Below, one piece after another: positions 1 through 9,755 of a DNA stretch of 64,000 bases. The stretch is taken from the NCBI GenBank assembly GCA_029266615.1, contig JAQSWN010000025.1, forward strand, positions 23,999 to 87,998. The letters run 5' to 3'. The translations under genes and the position numbers were made by a program. The notes under the pieces were generated by a model. It saw nothing but the letters and a program-made list of their open reading frames with translations, was not told the origin of the DNA and made no database searches. The DNA comes from Polyangiaceae bacterium. Lineage in GTDB: Bacteria > Myxococcota_A > Polyangia > Polyangiales > Polyangiaceae. How positions within the stretch are numbered: position 1 is the first letter of the stretch; each line of letters begins with the position of its first letter.

Positions 1-657
1 GGTGCTGGTAACGAGCAGGGCAAGCGTCCAAAGGTAGCCGCTGAACTTGACCGGCTCCTGCACGCGGCTGGCGGGGCCGCTCGAGGTGCTGTCGGTCGCG
101 GCGAGTCGCTGTGAGCAAGCCGCGGAGAGCAGGCATATCCCCGCCACCAGCAGCAGCGTGCTGCGCGCGTCGAACCAGTGCGCGCCTCGCTCCATCGCCG
201 CCCCGCCCAGCAGACCGCCCAGGGTCGCGCTGGCCGTGATGCGCCCGACCGAGCGCTTCATGGAGTGCGGATCCAGCCGCTCGTTCACTAGAGACCAGAA
301 GGCGCTGATCATGAGCGCGCCGCCGATGGAGACGTGCAGGTAGACGGTGAGCGCAATGGCATGCGCCGCGAACGGCAGCAGCGCATACTCGGCCACCGAG
401 AGCCCCGCGCTCACCACGAAGAGCAGCGGCGTCAGGCGGTCCGGCCCATGACGCGTCATCAGCCGAGACACGAGGAGGACGACCGGAATCGCGCAGAGCG
501 CCGAGGCGAGCATCACCTTCGGCAGGTCTTGGACCTTGAAGATCGATAGGAAGAGCCCCTCGCGCAGCGATTTCCCGGCCACCTGGTGGGCGATGGCCAA
601 AGCGGCCGTGAGCATCGCGAGCCGGACGGCGTGCCCTTCGGCGCGTGAGCTATCCAC
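1..657 (-). CDS. MFS / nucleotide-exchanger-like multi-TM transporter, C-terminus cut by window edge
   Basis: Not in ORF track (edge, GTG start at 657). Minus-strand reading VDSSRAEGHAVRLAMLTAALAIAHQVAGKSLREGLFLSIFKVQDLPKVMLASALCAIPVVLLVSRLMTRHGPDRLTPLLFVV... is open to the window edge with several hydrophobic helices. Confidence 0.75.
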   Translation of the reverse strand, partial: MDSSRAEGHAVRLAMLTAALAIAHQVAGKSLREGLFLSIFKVQDLPKVMLASALCAIPVVLLVSRLMTRHGPDRLTPLLFVVSAGLSVAEYALLPFAAHAIALTVYLHVSIGGALMISAFWSLVNERLDPHSMKRSVGRITASATLGGLLGGAAMERGAHWFDARSTLLLVAGICLLSAACSQRLAATDSTSSGPASRVQEPVKFSGYLWTLALLVTST

Positions 658-958
658 CCGGCTTGTTTAACCCAGCCTGACGGTTTGCCGCAATTCGTGC
701 GGGATTGGACCGGATTGTCTGAAGCACGGGACCGTCACCCCCTTGAGCCGTAGCCGTTCACCGGCCGGAGCGTCGGGCCGCTCGTTCACGCTCCGCCCAA
801 ATTGCCGTTGGATTGCCGGCAGTTACGCGCTGCAGAAAAAAAAATGCGCCGCGATGTCGATCGGCGATGCCTCCGTTTGACGTGTCTACAGAGACCGAGC
901 TCTCGTACCGGACGCGGCGTTCGGCACGGAGGCGGTGGAAACAAGGAAAGTGCAGTTC

Positions 959-1513
959 ATGCTCAAGAAAATTCTCGTCGGTGTAGCGGCGCTCCTGGTC
1001 GTGCTGGTGGTCGTGGTCTCACTGCAGCCGTCGACGTTCCACGTCGAGCGGTCCACCACGATCGCGGCTTCACCCGAGGCGGCCCACGCTCAGGTAAACG
1101 ACTTCCACGCGTGGCGCGAGTGGTCGCCGTGGGAGAAGCTGGACCCCGGCATGCAGCGCACCTTCGACGGCGCGCCGAGCGGGGTCGGGGCCAAGTATGC
1201 GTGGGTGGGCAAGAAAGAGGTCGGAGAAGGTCGTATGACCATCGAGAAGAGCGAGCCGAGTGAAATCGTCATCAAGCTCGAATTCTTGAAGCCGTTCGAG
1301 GCCACGAACACGGCCACGTTCACCTTCGCGAAGACGACCGAGGGCACGAAGACGACGTGGGCCATGGACGGCAAGAACAACTTCGTCAGCAAGGCGTTCC
1401 ACCTCGTGATGAACATGGACAAGATGGTCGGCGGCGACTTCGAGCGCGGTCTCGCGGCGCTGAAGGCCAAGGCCGAGGCATCCCCCAAGCCGCCGGTCGC
1501 CACCGCACATTGA
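959..1513 (+). CDS. SRPBCC family (polyketide cyclase/START-like) protein with N-terminal TM
   Basis: MLKKILVGVAALLVVLVVVVSLQPSTFHVERSTTIAASPEAAHAQVNDFHAWREWSPWEKLDP... is typical of membrane-anchored SRPBCC proteins; internal ATG at 959 preferred. Confidence 0.85.
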   Translation: MLKKILVGVAALLVVLVVVVSLQPSTFHVERSTTIAASPEAAHAQVNDFHAWREWSPWEKLDPGMQRTFDGAPSGVGAKYAWVGKKEVGEGRMTIEKSEPSEIVIKLEFLKPFEATNTATFTFAKTTEGTKTTWAMDGKNNFVSKAFHLVMNMDKMVGGDFERGLAALKAKAEASPKPPVATAH

Positions 1514-1529
1514 ACCAAGGAGCCCGACG

Positions 1530-1883
1530 ATGAAATTCTTGATGACCTATCAAGGCGACACCTCAGCGCCGCCCTCACCGCAGACGTTGGCCGCGCTCGG
1601 CAAGCACACGCAAGAAATGATCGCTCGAGGCGTGGTCCTCATGACCGGCGGCCTGGTGCGACCAGACCACGGCACCAAGCTCACGCAAGTCGGCGGCAAA
1701 GTCTCGGTCACGGACGGCCCCTTCCCCGAGACCAAAGAGCTCATCGACGGCTTCGCGCTCGTGCGCTGCGACTCCCGAGAGGCCGCCATCGAGATGGCCA
1801 AGGAGTTCATGCGCATCGCGGGAGACGGCCAGGCGGAAATTTTGCAGGTGTTCGACGCGCAGGATACGCCGCCGCGCGGCTGA
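1530..1883 (+). CDS. YCII-related / DGPF-domain protein
   Basis: MKFLMTYQGD...VTDGPFPETKELIDGFALV...: DGPFxETKE signature; immediately upstream of an ECF42-like sigma factor. Confidence 0.92.
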   Translation: MKFLMTYQGDTSAPPSPQTLAALGKHTQEMIARGVVLMTGGLVRPDHGTKLTQVGGKVSVTDGPFPETKELIDGFALVRCDSREAAIEMAKEFMRIAGDGQAEILQVFDAQDTPPRG

Positions 1884-1916
1884 CGGCGCGACCGAGACGT
1901 GCTGTGATGCGCCGGC

Positions 1917-3185
1917 ATGAGCTCCGAGACCCATCGGGCCATTCACGCGGTCTGGAGTATCGAGTCGGCGCGTGTCATCGCGACCCTCTCGCGCATCGTA
2001 CGCGACGTGGGCTTGGCGGAGGAGCTGGCGCAAGATGCGCTTCTCGCCGCCCTCGAGCAATGGCCGGCGCACGGCATTCCGGACAACCCTGCGGCTTGGC
2101 TCACCGCAACCGCCAAGCACCGCGCGCTCAGCACCCTCCGCCGCGGGAAGATGCTGCAGCGCAAGCACGAGGACCTGGGCTACGAGCTGGAAGCACTCCA
2201 GGAGCCGGAGCGGCTGATTTCCCAGCTGGAAGCAGCGATGGACGACGACGTCGGCGACGACCTCTTGCGGCTCATCTTCGCCGCCTGCCACCCCGTACTG
2301 GGCACGGAGGCGCGCGTGGCGCTCACCTTGCGCCTCCTCGGCGGGTTGACGACGGAGGAGATCGCGCGGGCCTTCCTGGTGCCGGAGCCCACCATCGCGC
2401 AGCGCATCGTGCGGGCGAAGCGCGCCCTGGCCGAGAAGCAAATCCCGTTCGAGGTGCCACGCGGGGAGGAGCTGTCGGAGCGGCTCTCTTCCGTGCTCGA
2501 GGTCGTCTACCTCATTTTCAATGAGGGCTACTCAGCGAGCGCGGGGGACGACTGCATGCGCCCGGCGCTCACGGAGGAGGCGCTGCGGCTCGGGCGTGTG
2601 CTGGCGGGGTTGGCCCCCGAGGAGCCGGAAGTCCACGGCTTGGTGGCGCTGATGGAGCTCAATGCGTCACGGTCGAAGGCGCGCACCAATGCCGCGGGCG
2701 AGCCGGTGTTGCTCCTCGAGCAAGACCGCGGGCGTTGGGATCAGCTCTTGATCCGACGGGGATTGGCGGCGCTTTCCCGCGCCGAAGAGCTGGCGCAGAG
2801 CCCCGGACCGTATGTATTGCAGGCGGGCATCACGGCTTGCCACGCCCGGGCCACTACTCCGGAGCAGACGGATTGGCCGCGCATCGCCGCCCTCTATGGC
2901 GAGCTGGCAGCACGGCTCGGCTCGCCCGTCGTGGAGCTGAACCGCGCCGTCGCCGTCGCGATGGCCGAAGGTCCCGCGGCCGGGCTTTCGCTGCTCGAAC
3001 CGCTGCTTTCGGAGCCCGCGCTCCGCCAGTACCACCTGCTACCCAGCGCGCGCGCGGAGCTCTTGGAGCGACTCGGCCGCTTCGACGAAGCACGCGCGGA
3101 GTTCGAGCGCGCTGCGGGTATGACGCAGAACGCGCGACAGCGCGAGCGGCTCCTGCTGCGCGCGCGCGCGTCCGGTGCCAGCTAA
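1917..3185 (+). CDS. ECF RNA polymerase sigma factor, ECF42-like (DUF6596 C-terminal extension)
   Basis: Sigma2/sigma4 regions (AEELAQDALLAALEQWP; TTEEIARAFLVPEPTIAQRIVRAKR) plus long C-terminal extension (VVYLIFNEGYSASAG...LNRAVAVAMAEGPAAGLSLLEPL). Confidence 0.93.
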   Translation: MSSETHRAIHAVWSIESARVIATLSRIVRDVGLAEELAQDALLAALEQWPAHGIPDNPAAWLTATAKHRALSTLRRGKMLQRKHEDLGYELEALQEPERLISQLEAAMDDDVGDDLLRLIFAACHPVLGTEARVALTLRLLGGLTTEEIARAFLVPEPTIAQRIVRAKRALAEKQIPFEVPRGEELSERLSSVLEVVYLIFNEGYSASAGDDCMRPALTEEALRLGRVLAGLAPEEPEVHGLVALMELNASRSKARTNAAGEPVLLLEQDRGRWDQLLIRRGLAALSRAEELAQSPGPYVLQAGITACHARATTPEQTDWPRIAALYGELAARLGSPVVELNRAVAVAMAEGPAAGLSLLEPLLSEPALRQYHLLPSARAELLERLGRFDEARAEFERAAGMTQNARQRERLLLRARASGAS

Positions 3186-3193
3186 CGACGTCG

Positions 3194-3325
3194 CATCATG
3201 TCGATCGCGTCGTCGCTCGGTTGACGCGGACCGACGAAGCGTTGAAGTGGGCCAAACGCTTCCTCGCCGCCGTCGGCCACGGCACCTCCGAGGTGCTGCA
3301 GCTTCACGAGACGCCGGCCGGCTGA
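3194..3325 (+). pseudogene. C-terminal remnant of a DGPF/YCII-family protein
   Basis: Reading HHVDRVVARLTRTDEALKWAKRFLAAVGHGTSEVLQLHETPAG* resembles the DGPF C-terminus (compare SREAAIEMAKEFMRIAGDGQAEILQVFDAQDTPPRG at 1530-1883); no start codon or DGPF core. Confidence 0.6.
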
Positions 3326-6300
3326 AGCGGAGGCGTCGGCGCGCGGCGGTGGCGCGCCGCCCACTCACTGAAACGCTCCATGTACAGGTAGAACACGGGC
3401 GTGGCGTACAGGGTAAGCAGCTGCGAGAACAGCAAGCCGCCCACGACCGCGAGCCCCAGCGGCTGCCGCGACTCGGCGCCAGCGCCAATGCCCAGGGCGA
3501 TGGGCAAGGTGCCGAGCAGCGCCGCCATCGTCGTCATCATGATCGGGCGGAAGCGCACGAGGCAAGCGTCGGTGATGGCCTGCTCCGCGCTCACGCTGCC
3601 GTCTTTGCGCGCCTCGATCGCGAAGTCCACCATCATGATGCCGTTCTTCTTCACCAGCCCGACGAGCAAGATGACCCCGACGAACGCGTACACGTTCAAG
3701 TCGATGTCGAAAATCATCAGGGTGACGACGGCGCCAAATCCGGCGAACGGAAGCGCGGACAAGATCGTCAGCGGGTGAATGAGGCTCTCGTACAGCACGC
3801 CGAGGACGAGGTAGATGACCAGCACCGCGATCAGCAGCAGGCCGCCCAAGCCCGTGAGCGATGATTGAAATGCCTCCGCGGAGCCCTGGAACTTGGCGTT
3901 GACGTTCTCCGGCAACAGTCGGTTCGCCGCGCTCTGCGCGACCGCTACCGCCTCGCTCAGGGAGTGACCGGCTTGCACGTTGAACGACAGGGTGGCCGCC
4001 GGCAATTGGCCGGAGTGGCTCACGGTCAACGGTCCCGCGCCCTGCCGGACCTTCGCGAGCGACGTGAGCGGGACGAGCGTGCCCGTGGACGCGCGCACGT
4101 ACAGCGACTCGAGGGCGGCCGGCTCGCGCTGCGTTCGCGGATCGAGCTCCAAAATGACCTGGTACGTGTTGTTGCTAGCGTAGATGCTGGAGACCTGCCG
4201 CGCGCCATACGCGCTGTAGAGCGTGTCCTCCACCTTGGCGACCGTGACGCCCAGCTCTGCGGCGCGGCGGCGATCAATCTCCACGTTGAGCTCGGGGTTC
4301 AAGAGCTGGACGTCCGTGGTCACGTCCTTCAGCACGGACGACTTGGACAGCTCGGCCGCGAGCTTGGGGGTGGCCTCGTAGAGGGCGGCCGTGTCCGTGC
4401 TCTGCAAGGTGAGCTGGAACTCGCTCTTGGTGACGCGGCCGCCCAAGCGAATCGGCGGCGGTGACTGCACGAAGGAGCGCATGCCCGGCACCTTGTTCAT
4501 CTGCTTCGAGAGCTCGGTCGCGATCTGGTCCGCGCTCTTGTCTCGCTCGGCGCGCGGCTTGAGGCGAACTAGAAAACTGCCCAGATTCGCGCCGCCCGAG
4601 CCCTGCCGCGCGCCGACGTTGGACATGAACGCGTCCACGTAAGGATGCTTCCGCAAAACTTGCGCCACCATTTGCTGGCGCTCCGCGACCGCCTCGTAAG
4701 AAATACCCTGCACCGCTTCGGTTGTGACCTGGAGCTGGTCCGTGTCCTCGCTCGGCAAGAAACCCTTCGGCATTCGCACGAACAGCACGACCGTCGTCAC
4801 CAGCACGACGCCAGAAAAAGCGAGCATGAGGCGGCGGTGGCGCAGCGACCAGAGCAGCGTGCGGCGGTACACGGCGAGCCAGGCGTCGAACATGCGCTCG
4901 ACGGCGCGGTAGACGCGCCCCTGTTGCTCGCCTTCATGACCGGGCTTGAGCATGCGGGCGGCCATCATCGGCGTCAGCGTCAACGACACGAACGCCGAAA
5001 CGAGGATGGATACCGCAATCGTTACCGCGAACTCCTTGAACAAGCTGCCCAGGATGCCGCCTAGGAACAAGAACGGCACGAACACCGCCACGAGGGAGAT
5101 GGTCATCGAGACGATGGTGAAGCCAATCTCTTTGGTCGCGTCGAACGCGGCCTGCATCGGCGTCTTGCCCAGCTCGATGTGGCGCACCACGTTTTCCAGA
5201 ACGACGATCGCGTCGTCCACGACGAAGCCGACGCTGAGCGTGATCGCCATGAGCGAAAGGTTGTTCAGCGAGAAACCGAGCAGGTGCATCACCGCGAAGG
5301 TGAAGAGCATCGCCAGCGGCATCGACAGGCTCGGAATGATGGTCGCCGTGATGCGCCGCAGGAACAGGAAGATGACCATCACCACGAGCGCGAGCGTGAT
5401 GACCAACGTGAGCTGCACGTCGTGAACCGAAGCCTTGACCGTTTGGGAGCGGTCGAAGATGACGTCCAGATCGACGGAGCCCGGGATTTCTTGCCGAAAG
5501 GCCGGCAGCAAGCCCATCACCTCCTGGACGACCTCCACCGTGTTGGCGCCCGGCTGTTTACGGATGCCGAGCACGACCGCGCGCGGCATTCCGTTCTTGT
5601 CCCCACGCCAGGCCGCGGTCTTGTCGTTCTCGACGCTGTCTACGGCGCGGCCGACGTCCTTGATGCGTACGGCGGCGCCGTTGCGGTACGTGACGATGAT
5701 GTCCTCGTACGGCTTCGCGTTCCGGAGCTGGCCGTTCGTCTCGATCGCGAAGGCGGTGCGCGGACCGTACAGGGCGCCGTTCGGTAGGTTCACGTTGGCG
5801 CCCTGAATGGCGGCCGCCACTTCGTCCAGCCCGATGCCGAGGGTGGCGAGCTTGTGCGGATCCGCTTGGACGCGCACCGCGAACTTCTGCGAGCCAAAGA
5901 CGCTCACCTGGGCCACGCCCCGCGTCTGCGAAATCATCTGCGCGAGGCGCGTCTCCGCGTACTCGTTCACGACGAAGAGCGGGAGGGTGGAAGAGCTGAG
6001 CGAGAGCAGCAAAATGGCTTGATCAGCCGGGTTCACCTTGCGGTAGCTGGGCGCCTGCGGCATGTCGCGCGGCATGCGAGGGATGGCGCGGGCGATGGCC
6101 GCTTGCACGTCTTGCGCGGCCGAGTCCAGATCGCGCCGCAAGTCGAACTGCAAGGTGACGCTGGTCGCGCCGAGCGAGCTCTCCGAGCTCATGCTCGCCA
6201 TGCCGTCGATGGCCGAGAACTCACGCTCGAGCGGCGTCGCGACGGATGACGCCATCGTCTCCGCGCTTGCGCCGGGCAAGGATGCGCTCACTTGAATGGT

Positions 6301-6429
6301 CGGGAAGTCGACGTCCGGCAGCGCCGCGACGGGGAGCTTCAGGTAGGCCATCAGCCCGAACAGCAAGATCGCCACCATCACCAGGCTGGTGGCGACGGGC
6401 CGCTTGATGAACGGCTCGGAGATGCTCAT
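3304..6429 (-). CDS. RND efflux transporter permease subunit (HAE1/MdtB-MdtC-like)
   Basis: MSISEPFIKRPVATSLVMVAILLFGLMAYLKLPVAALPDVDFPTIQVSASLPGASAETMASSVATPLEREFSAIDGM...; 1041 aa. Confidence 0.96.
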   Translation of the reverse strand: MSISEPFIKRPVATSLVMVAILLFGLMAYLKLPVAALPDVDFPTIQVSASLPGASAETMASSVATPLEREFSAIDGMASMSSESSLGATSVTLQFDLRRDLDSAAQDVQAAIARAIPRMPRDMPQAPSYRKVNPADQAILLLSLSSSTLPLFVVNEYAETRLAQMISQTRGVAQVSVFGSQKFAVRVQADPHKLATLGIGLDEVAAAIQGANVNLPNGALYGPRTAFAIETNGQLRNAKPYEDIIVTYRNGAAVRIKDVGRAVDSVENDKTAAWRGDKNGMPRAVVLGIRKQPGANTVEVVQEVMGLLPAFRQEIPGSVDLDVIFDRSQTVKASVHDVQLTLVITLALVVMVIFLFLRRITATIIPSLSMPLAMLFTFAVMHLLGFSLNNLSLMAITLSVGFVVDDAIVVLENVVRHIELGKTPMQAAFDATKEIGFTIVSMTISLVAVFVPFLFLGGILGSLFKEFAVTIAVSILVSAFVSLTLTPMMAARMLKPGHEGEQQGRVYRAVERMFDAWLAVYRRTLLWSLRHRRLMLAFSGVVLVTTVVLFVRMPKGFLPSEDTDQLQVTTEAVQGISYEAVAERQQMVAQVLRKHPYVDAFMSNVGARQGSGGANLGSFLVRLKPRAERDKSADQIATELSKQMNKVPGMRSFVQSPPPIRLGGRVTKSEFQLTLQSTDTAALYEATPKLAAELSKSSVLKDVTTDVQLLNPELNVEIDRRRAAELGVTVAKVEDTLYSAYGARQVSSIYASNNTYQVILELDPRTQREPAALESLYVRASTGTLVPLTSLAKVRQGAGPLTVSHSGQLPAATLSFNVQAGHSLSEAVAVAQSAANRLLPENVNAKFQGSAEAFQSSLTGLGGLLLIAVLVIYLVLGVLYESLIHPLTILSALPFAGFGAVVTLMIFDIDLNVYAFVGVILLVGLVKKNGIMMVDFAIEARKDGSVSAEQAITDACLVRFRPIMMTTMAALLGTLPIALGIGAGAESRQPLGLAVVGGLLFSQLLTLYATPVFYLYMERFSEWAARHRRAPTPPLQPAGVS

Positions 6430-7589
6430 AGGCCCTCGGGGCGCTTTTGCTCGGGGTTGGTGCTCGCGGCCAATTTGGCGGGGGGCGCGGTTTCGGCGAC
6501 CTTCGTGCCCTTACGGAGGCGGAGCAGGCCATCTGTCGCGACCCGCTCGCCCGGCTCGAGCCCGGAGGCGATGAGCGCCTGCGTCTCCGTGGTGCGCAGC
6601 ACCTTTACGGGCCGCGGCGTGACGCGACCGTCTTGCCCGATGACGAAAACGAGCGTCCCCGACTGCGACCGCTGCAGGGCCGGCTCCGGCACGACCGTCG
6701 CGTCCTCGTCCATTCCCATCACCAGCACCACGTCAACGGAGGAGCCGGGCCACAGCTCCTGCCCCGCGTTCGAGTAGGTGGCCTTGAGGGTGACGGTCCC
6801 GGTCGACGCATCCACGCTGTTCTCCAAGAACGTGACCGGTGCCTCGACGGTCTTGGCGCCCTCTCCGCGAGGCGTGACGCGCACCGTGAGCGGCTGCTTG
6901 CCGAGCCGTTCGCGAATCGTGGTCAAATACTCCTGGGGGACCGCGAAGCGCACGTACACCGGCGAGATACTGCGCAACACGACGAGCGGCTGCGCGTCCG
7001 TCGCCTTCACGAGGTTGCCCGGATAGACCAAGAGCGCGCCGGTCCGGCCGTCGATGGGCGCGGTGATGCGGGTGAACGCGACGTTCAGGCTCGCGCTCGC
7101 GATTTGAGCTTGGCCGAGCTTCACGTCCGCGGCGCTGGACGCCGCGTCCGCGTTGGCCTTGGCCACGTCGCGATCGCTCGCCACACCTTCTTGACGTAGC
7201 GCATTAGCGCGCTCCGCTTCCACGCGCATTTGGTCGGCGACGGCGCGGTTGCGGAGCAGCTCCGCCTGCGCCGCGGCGAGAGAGGCGCTGTACGGCCTCG
7301 TATCCACCGTGAACAGCAGCTGGCCTCGCTTCACGAAGTCACCCTCTTTGAAGTGCACCTGCGTGACGAGACCTTGCACCTGCGCACGCACGTCCACCGT
7401 GCTACTCGCGTCGACGCTCCCGAAGACGCGGACCTCACGCGCGACGTTTTTCTTTTCGGCGACCGCGATCGCCACCGGGACGGGTTCCTCGCCTTTAGCG
7501 GCTTTGGAGCGGCTTTCACAGGCGAGCGACAGCGCTGCGCAAGCGAGGAGCACCCACGTCTGAATCCGGCACGAGGACGCGGTCGCCAT
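6426..7589 (-). CDS. RND efflux periplasmic adaptor (MdtA-like)
   Basis: AREVRVFGSVDASSTVDVRAQVQGLVTQVHFKEGDFVKRGQLLFTVDTRPY...; overlaps permease start by ATGA. Confidence 0.95.
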   Translation of the reverse strand: MATASSCRIQTWVLLACAALSLACESRSKAAKGEEPVPVAIAVAEKKNVAREVRVFGSVDASSTVDVRAQVQGLVTQVHFKEGDFVKRGQLLFTVDTRPYSASLAAAQAELLRNRAVADQMRVEAERANALRQEGVASDRDVAKANADAASSAADVKLGQAQIASASLNVAFTRITAPIDGRTGALLVYPGNLVKATDAQPLVVLRSISPVYVRFAVPQEYLTTIRERLGKQPLTVRVTPRGEGAKTVEAPVTFLENSVDASTGTVTLKATYSNAGQELWPGSSVDVVLVMGMDEDATVVPEPALQRSQSGTLVFVIGQDGRVTPRPVKVLRTTETQALIASGLEPGERVATDGLLRLRKGTKVAETAPPAKLAASTNPEQKRPEGL

Positions 7590-7689
7590 GTATTTCGCCT
7601 AAGCTCTAGCGCTTTCACGGCTGGGTGGACAATGTGTCGGTTTGTGTAGGGTTTTCGCCCGCATCGAAAGCCTCGTGTACGCTTTTCCC

Positions 7690-8388
7690 ATGGCCGCCAT
7701 CCAAGTGCTCCTCGTCGAAGACGACGCAAAGCTGGCGCGGCTTACCAGTGACTATTTGGAGCATCAGGGCATCGTTGTCACACGAGCCTCGGATGGCCCC
7801 TCCGCGATCCGCGAGGGCGTCCGGCCGGACATCGACGTGGTCGTGCTGGACTTGATGCTGCCGGGCTGCGACGGCTTCGAGGTCTGTCGCGAGCTGCGGA
7901 AAACCTCGCACGTGCCCATCATCGCGGTCACGGCGCGGGTCGAGGTCGCCGACCGCGTGCTCGGGCTCGAGCTCGGCGCCGACGACTACATGACCAAGCC
8001 GTTCGCGGCCCGCGAGCTCTTGGCGCGCATCCAAGCCGTGGTGCGCCGGGCGCGCGGCAAGGCCGGTCCGCCCCCACGGGAGCTCACGGTGGGCAAGCTG
8101 GTCTTGGACGTCGCGAGCCTGAACGCGTCACTGGACGGCCGCCCGCTGCACCTCACGTCTTACGAGTTCGCTCTTTTACGCGTCCTGGCCGACCACGCCG
8201 GGCGCGTGCTGAGCCGCGAGCAGCTGCTCGAGCTCGCCAAAGGCAACGCAGACGAAGCCTTCGACCGCTCGATTGACGTGCGCATCTCCCGCCTCCGTCA
8301 CAAGCTGGGCGACGACTCACGCCACCCACAGCTACTCAAAACCATCCGCGGCTCCGGCTACATGCTCACGGCAGGCGAAGAGCGGTGA
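7690..8388 (+). CDS. OmpR-family response regulator
   Basis: MAAIQVLLVEDDAKLARLTSDYL...DVVVLDLMLPGCDGFEV...KPFAARELLARIQAVVRR...winged helix DRSIDVRISRLRHKLGDD. Confidence 0.95.
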   Translation: MAAIQVLLVEDDAKLARLTSDYLEHQGIVVTRASDGPSAIREGVRPDIDVVVLDLMLPGCDGFEVCRELRKTSHVPIIAVTARVEVADRVLGLELGADDYMTKPFAARELLARIQAVVRRARGKAGPPPRELTVGKLVLDVASLNASLDGRPLHLTSYEFALLRVLADHAGRVLSREQLLELAKGNADEAFDRSIDVRISRLRHKLGDDSRHPQLLKTIRGSGYMLTAGEER

Positions 8389-9755
8389 AGCGGCCGCGGT
8401 TCGCGCGCTCAGGGCTGCTCCTCCGAGTCTACTTGTACGGCGTGCTCATGTTGGCCCTAGCCGGCGGCGCAAGCTACCTCGTGAGCCGCTTCGTGTTCAC
8501 GCCCGCGGTCGAAGTGCCGGCGCGCCCCGCCACGGCGTGGATCGCCTGGCACTTGCTGGAGACGGTCGACGACCCGGCGCGCCTGCGGAGCGAGATCGCC
8601 GACTTGAAGCGCGTCCGCGTGGCAATGAGCCTATTCACCGCGGACGGCCAGCTGATCGCGAGTAACGCGGCCACGCCACCGCCGCCCCTCCCCCCGGCGG
8701 AGCTCGACGCGTTGCGGGGCCGGACCTCTCAGTTCGGCATGGGCTCCGGCACGGTCGTCCTGCGCGACGAAGCGGGGAAACTGTTGCGCTACGCGCAGGT
8801 TACCTTCCCCACGCCGGACGTGCCGCTCGGCACCGCGATGGCGCAGCTCGCCGCCGCGCTAGTCGTGCTGGCGCTCTTATCCATACCACTCGCGCGTTCC
8901 ATCACCGCGCCGCTCGAGCGCCTAGGCGGCGTGGCGCGCACCTTCGGGTCCGGAAACCTCACCGCGCGCAGCGGCTTCGTGGGCGGCGACGAAATCGCAG
9001 ACCTCGGCCGCTCTTTCGACGAGATGGCCGAGCGCGTGATCAGCCTCCGCAAGTCCGAGAAGGAGATGCTCGCGAACGTGTCGCACGAGCTCCGCACGCC
9101 ACTTCAGCGCATTCGCATGGCGCTCGAGCTGGTGCGCGAAGGCGACAACAAGAGCGCCGCTGGCTACCTGACGGACATCGAAGAGGACCTGCAAGAGCTG
9201 GAGCGACTCTTGGACGACGTGATGACCGCGGCGCGGCTGGACATCTCGCGCGGCACCGGCGGGGACCCGCTGCCCCCGCTGCGGCGCCAAAGGCTCAGCG
9301 CCGCGGAGTTGGTAAACGCCGCGCGGCTCCGGTTCCAGCGTCGCACGGGTCCGCGCAAGCTGAAGGTCGACGTCGCCGAGGATGCGCCGCAGATCGACGC
9401 CGATCCAACGCTCTTGCGGCGCGTGCTCGACAACCTGCTCGACAACGCGGCCAAGTTTTCCGAGCCGGATACCGCGATCGAGCTCACCGCGCAGACCGGC
9501 GACGGCGGCGCGCTGGTTCTTGAGGTGCGCGACCAGGGCATCGGCATCGGTCCCGGGGAGCTGGAGCGCATCTTCGAGCCTTTCTATCGCACGGACAGGA
9601 GCCGCGCGCGCGCTACCGGCGGCGTGGGCTTGGGTCTCGCGCTGGCGCGACGGATCGTGGAGGCGCACGACGGCCGCATCGTCGCGGAGAGCGAGCCGGA
9701 GCACGGCAGCCGCTTTCGCGTCACCATTCCGGCGGCGGCGATTCAGCCGGACTGA
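8385..9755 (+). CDS. Sensor histidine kinase (HAMP, HisKA, HATPase)
   Basis: MLANVSHELRTPLQRIRMALELV; DNLLDNAAKFS; GVGLGLALARRIVEAHDG; overlaps upstream regulator. Confidence 0.95.
   Translation: MKRPRFARSGLLLRVYLYGVLMLALAGGASYLVSRFVFTPAVEVPARPATAWIAWHLLETVDDPARLRSEIADLKRVRVAMSLFTADGQLIASNAATPPPPLPPAELDALRGRTSQFGMGSGTVVLRDEAGKLLRYAQVTFPTPDVPLGTAMAQLAAALVVLALLSIPLARSITAPLERLGGVARTFGSGNLTARSGFVGGDEIADLGRSFDEMAERVISLRKSEKEMLANVSHELRTPLQRIRMALELVREGDNKSAAGYLTDIEEDLQELERLLDDVMTAARLDISRGTGGDPLPPLRRQRLSAAELVNAARLRFQRRTGPRKLKVDVAEDAPQIDADPTLLRRVLDNLLDNAAKFSEPDTAIELTAQTGDGGALVLEVRDQGIGIGPGELERIFEPFYRTDRSRARATGGVGLGLALARRIVEAHDGRIVAESEPEHGSRFRVTIPAAAIQPD

Noticed and set aside
835-844. A-run before the SRPBCC gene as a phase-variable tract
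   Set aside because: Intergenic, no evidence of length variation or promoter overlap.
3199-3204. TGTCGA as a possible ECF42 promoter
   Set aside because: Lies in the DGPF remnant with no intact downstream + strand gene and no CGAC/CGTC at the right spacing.
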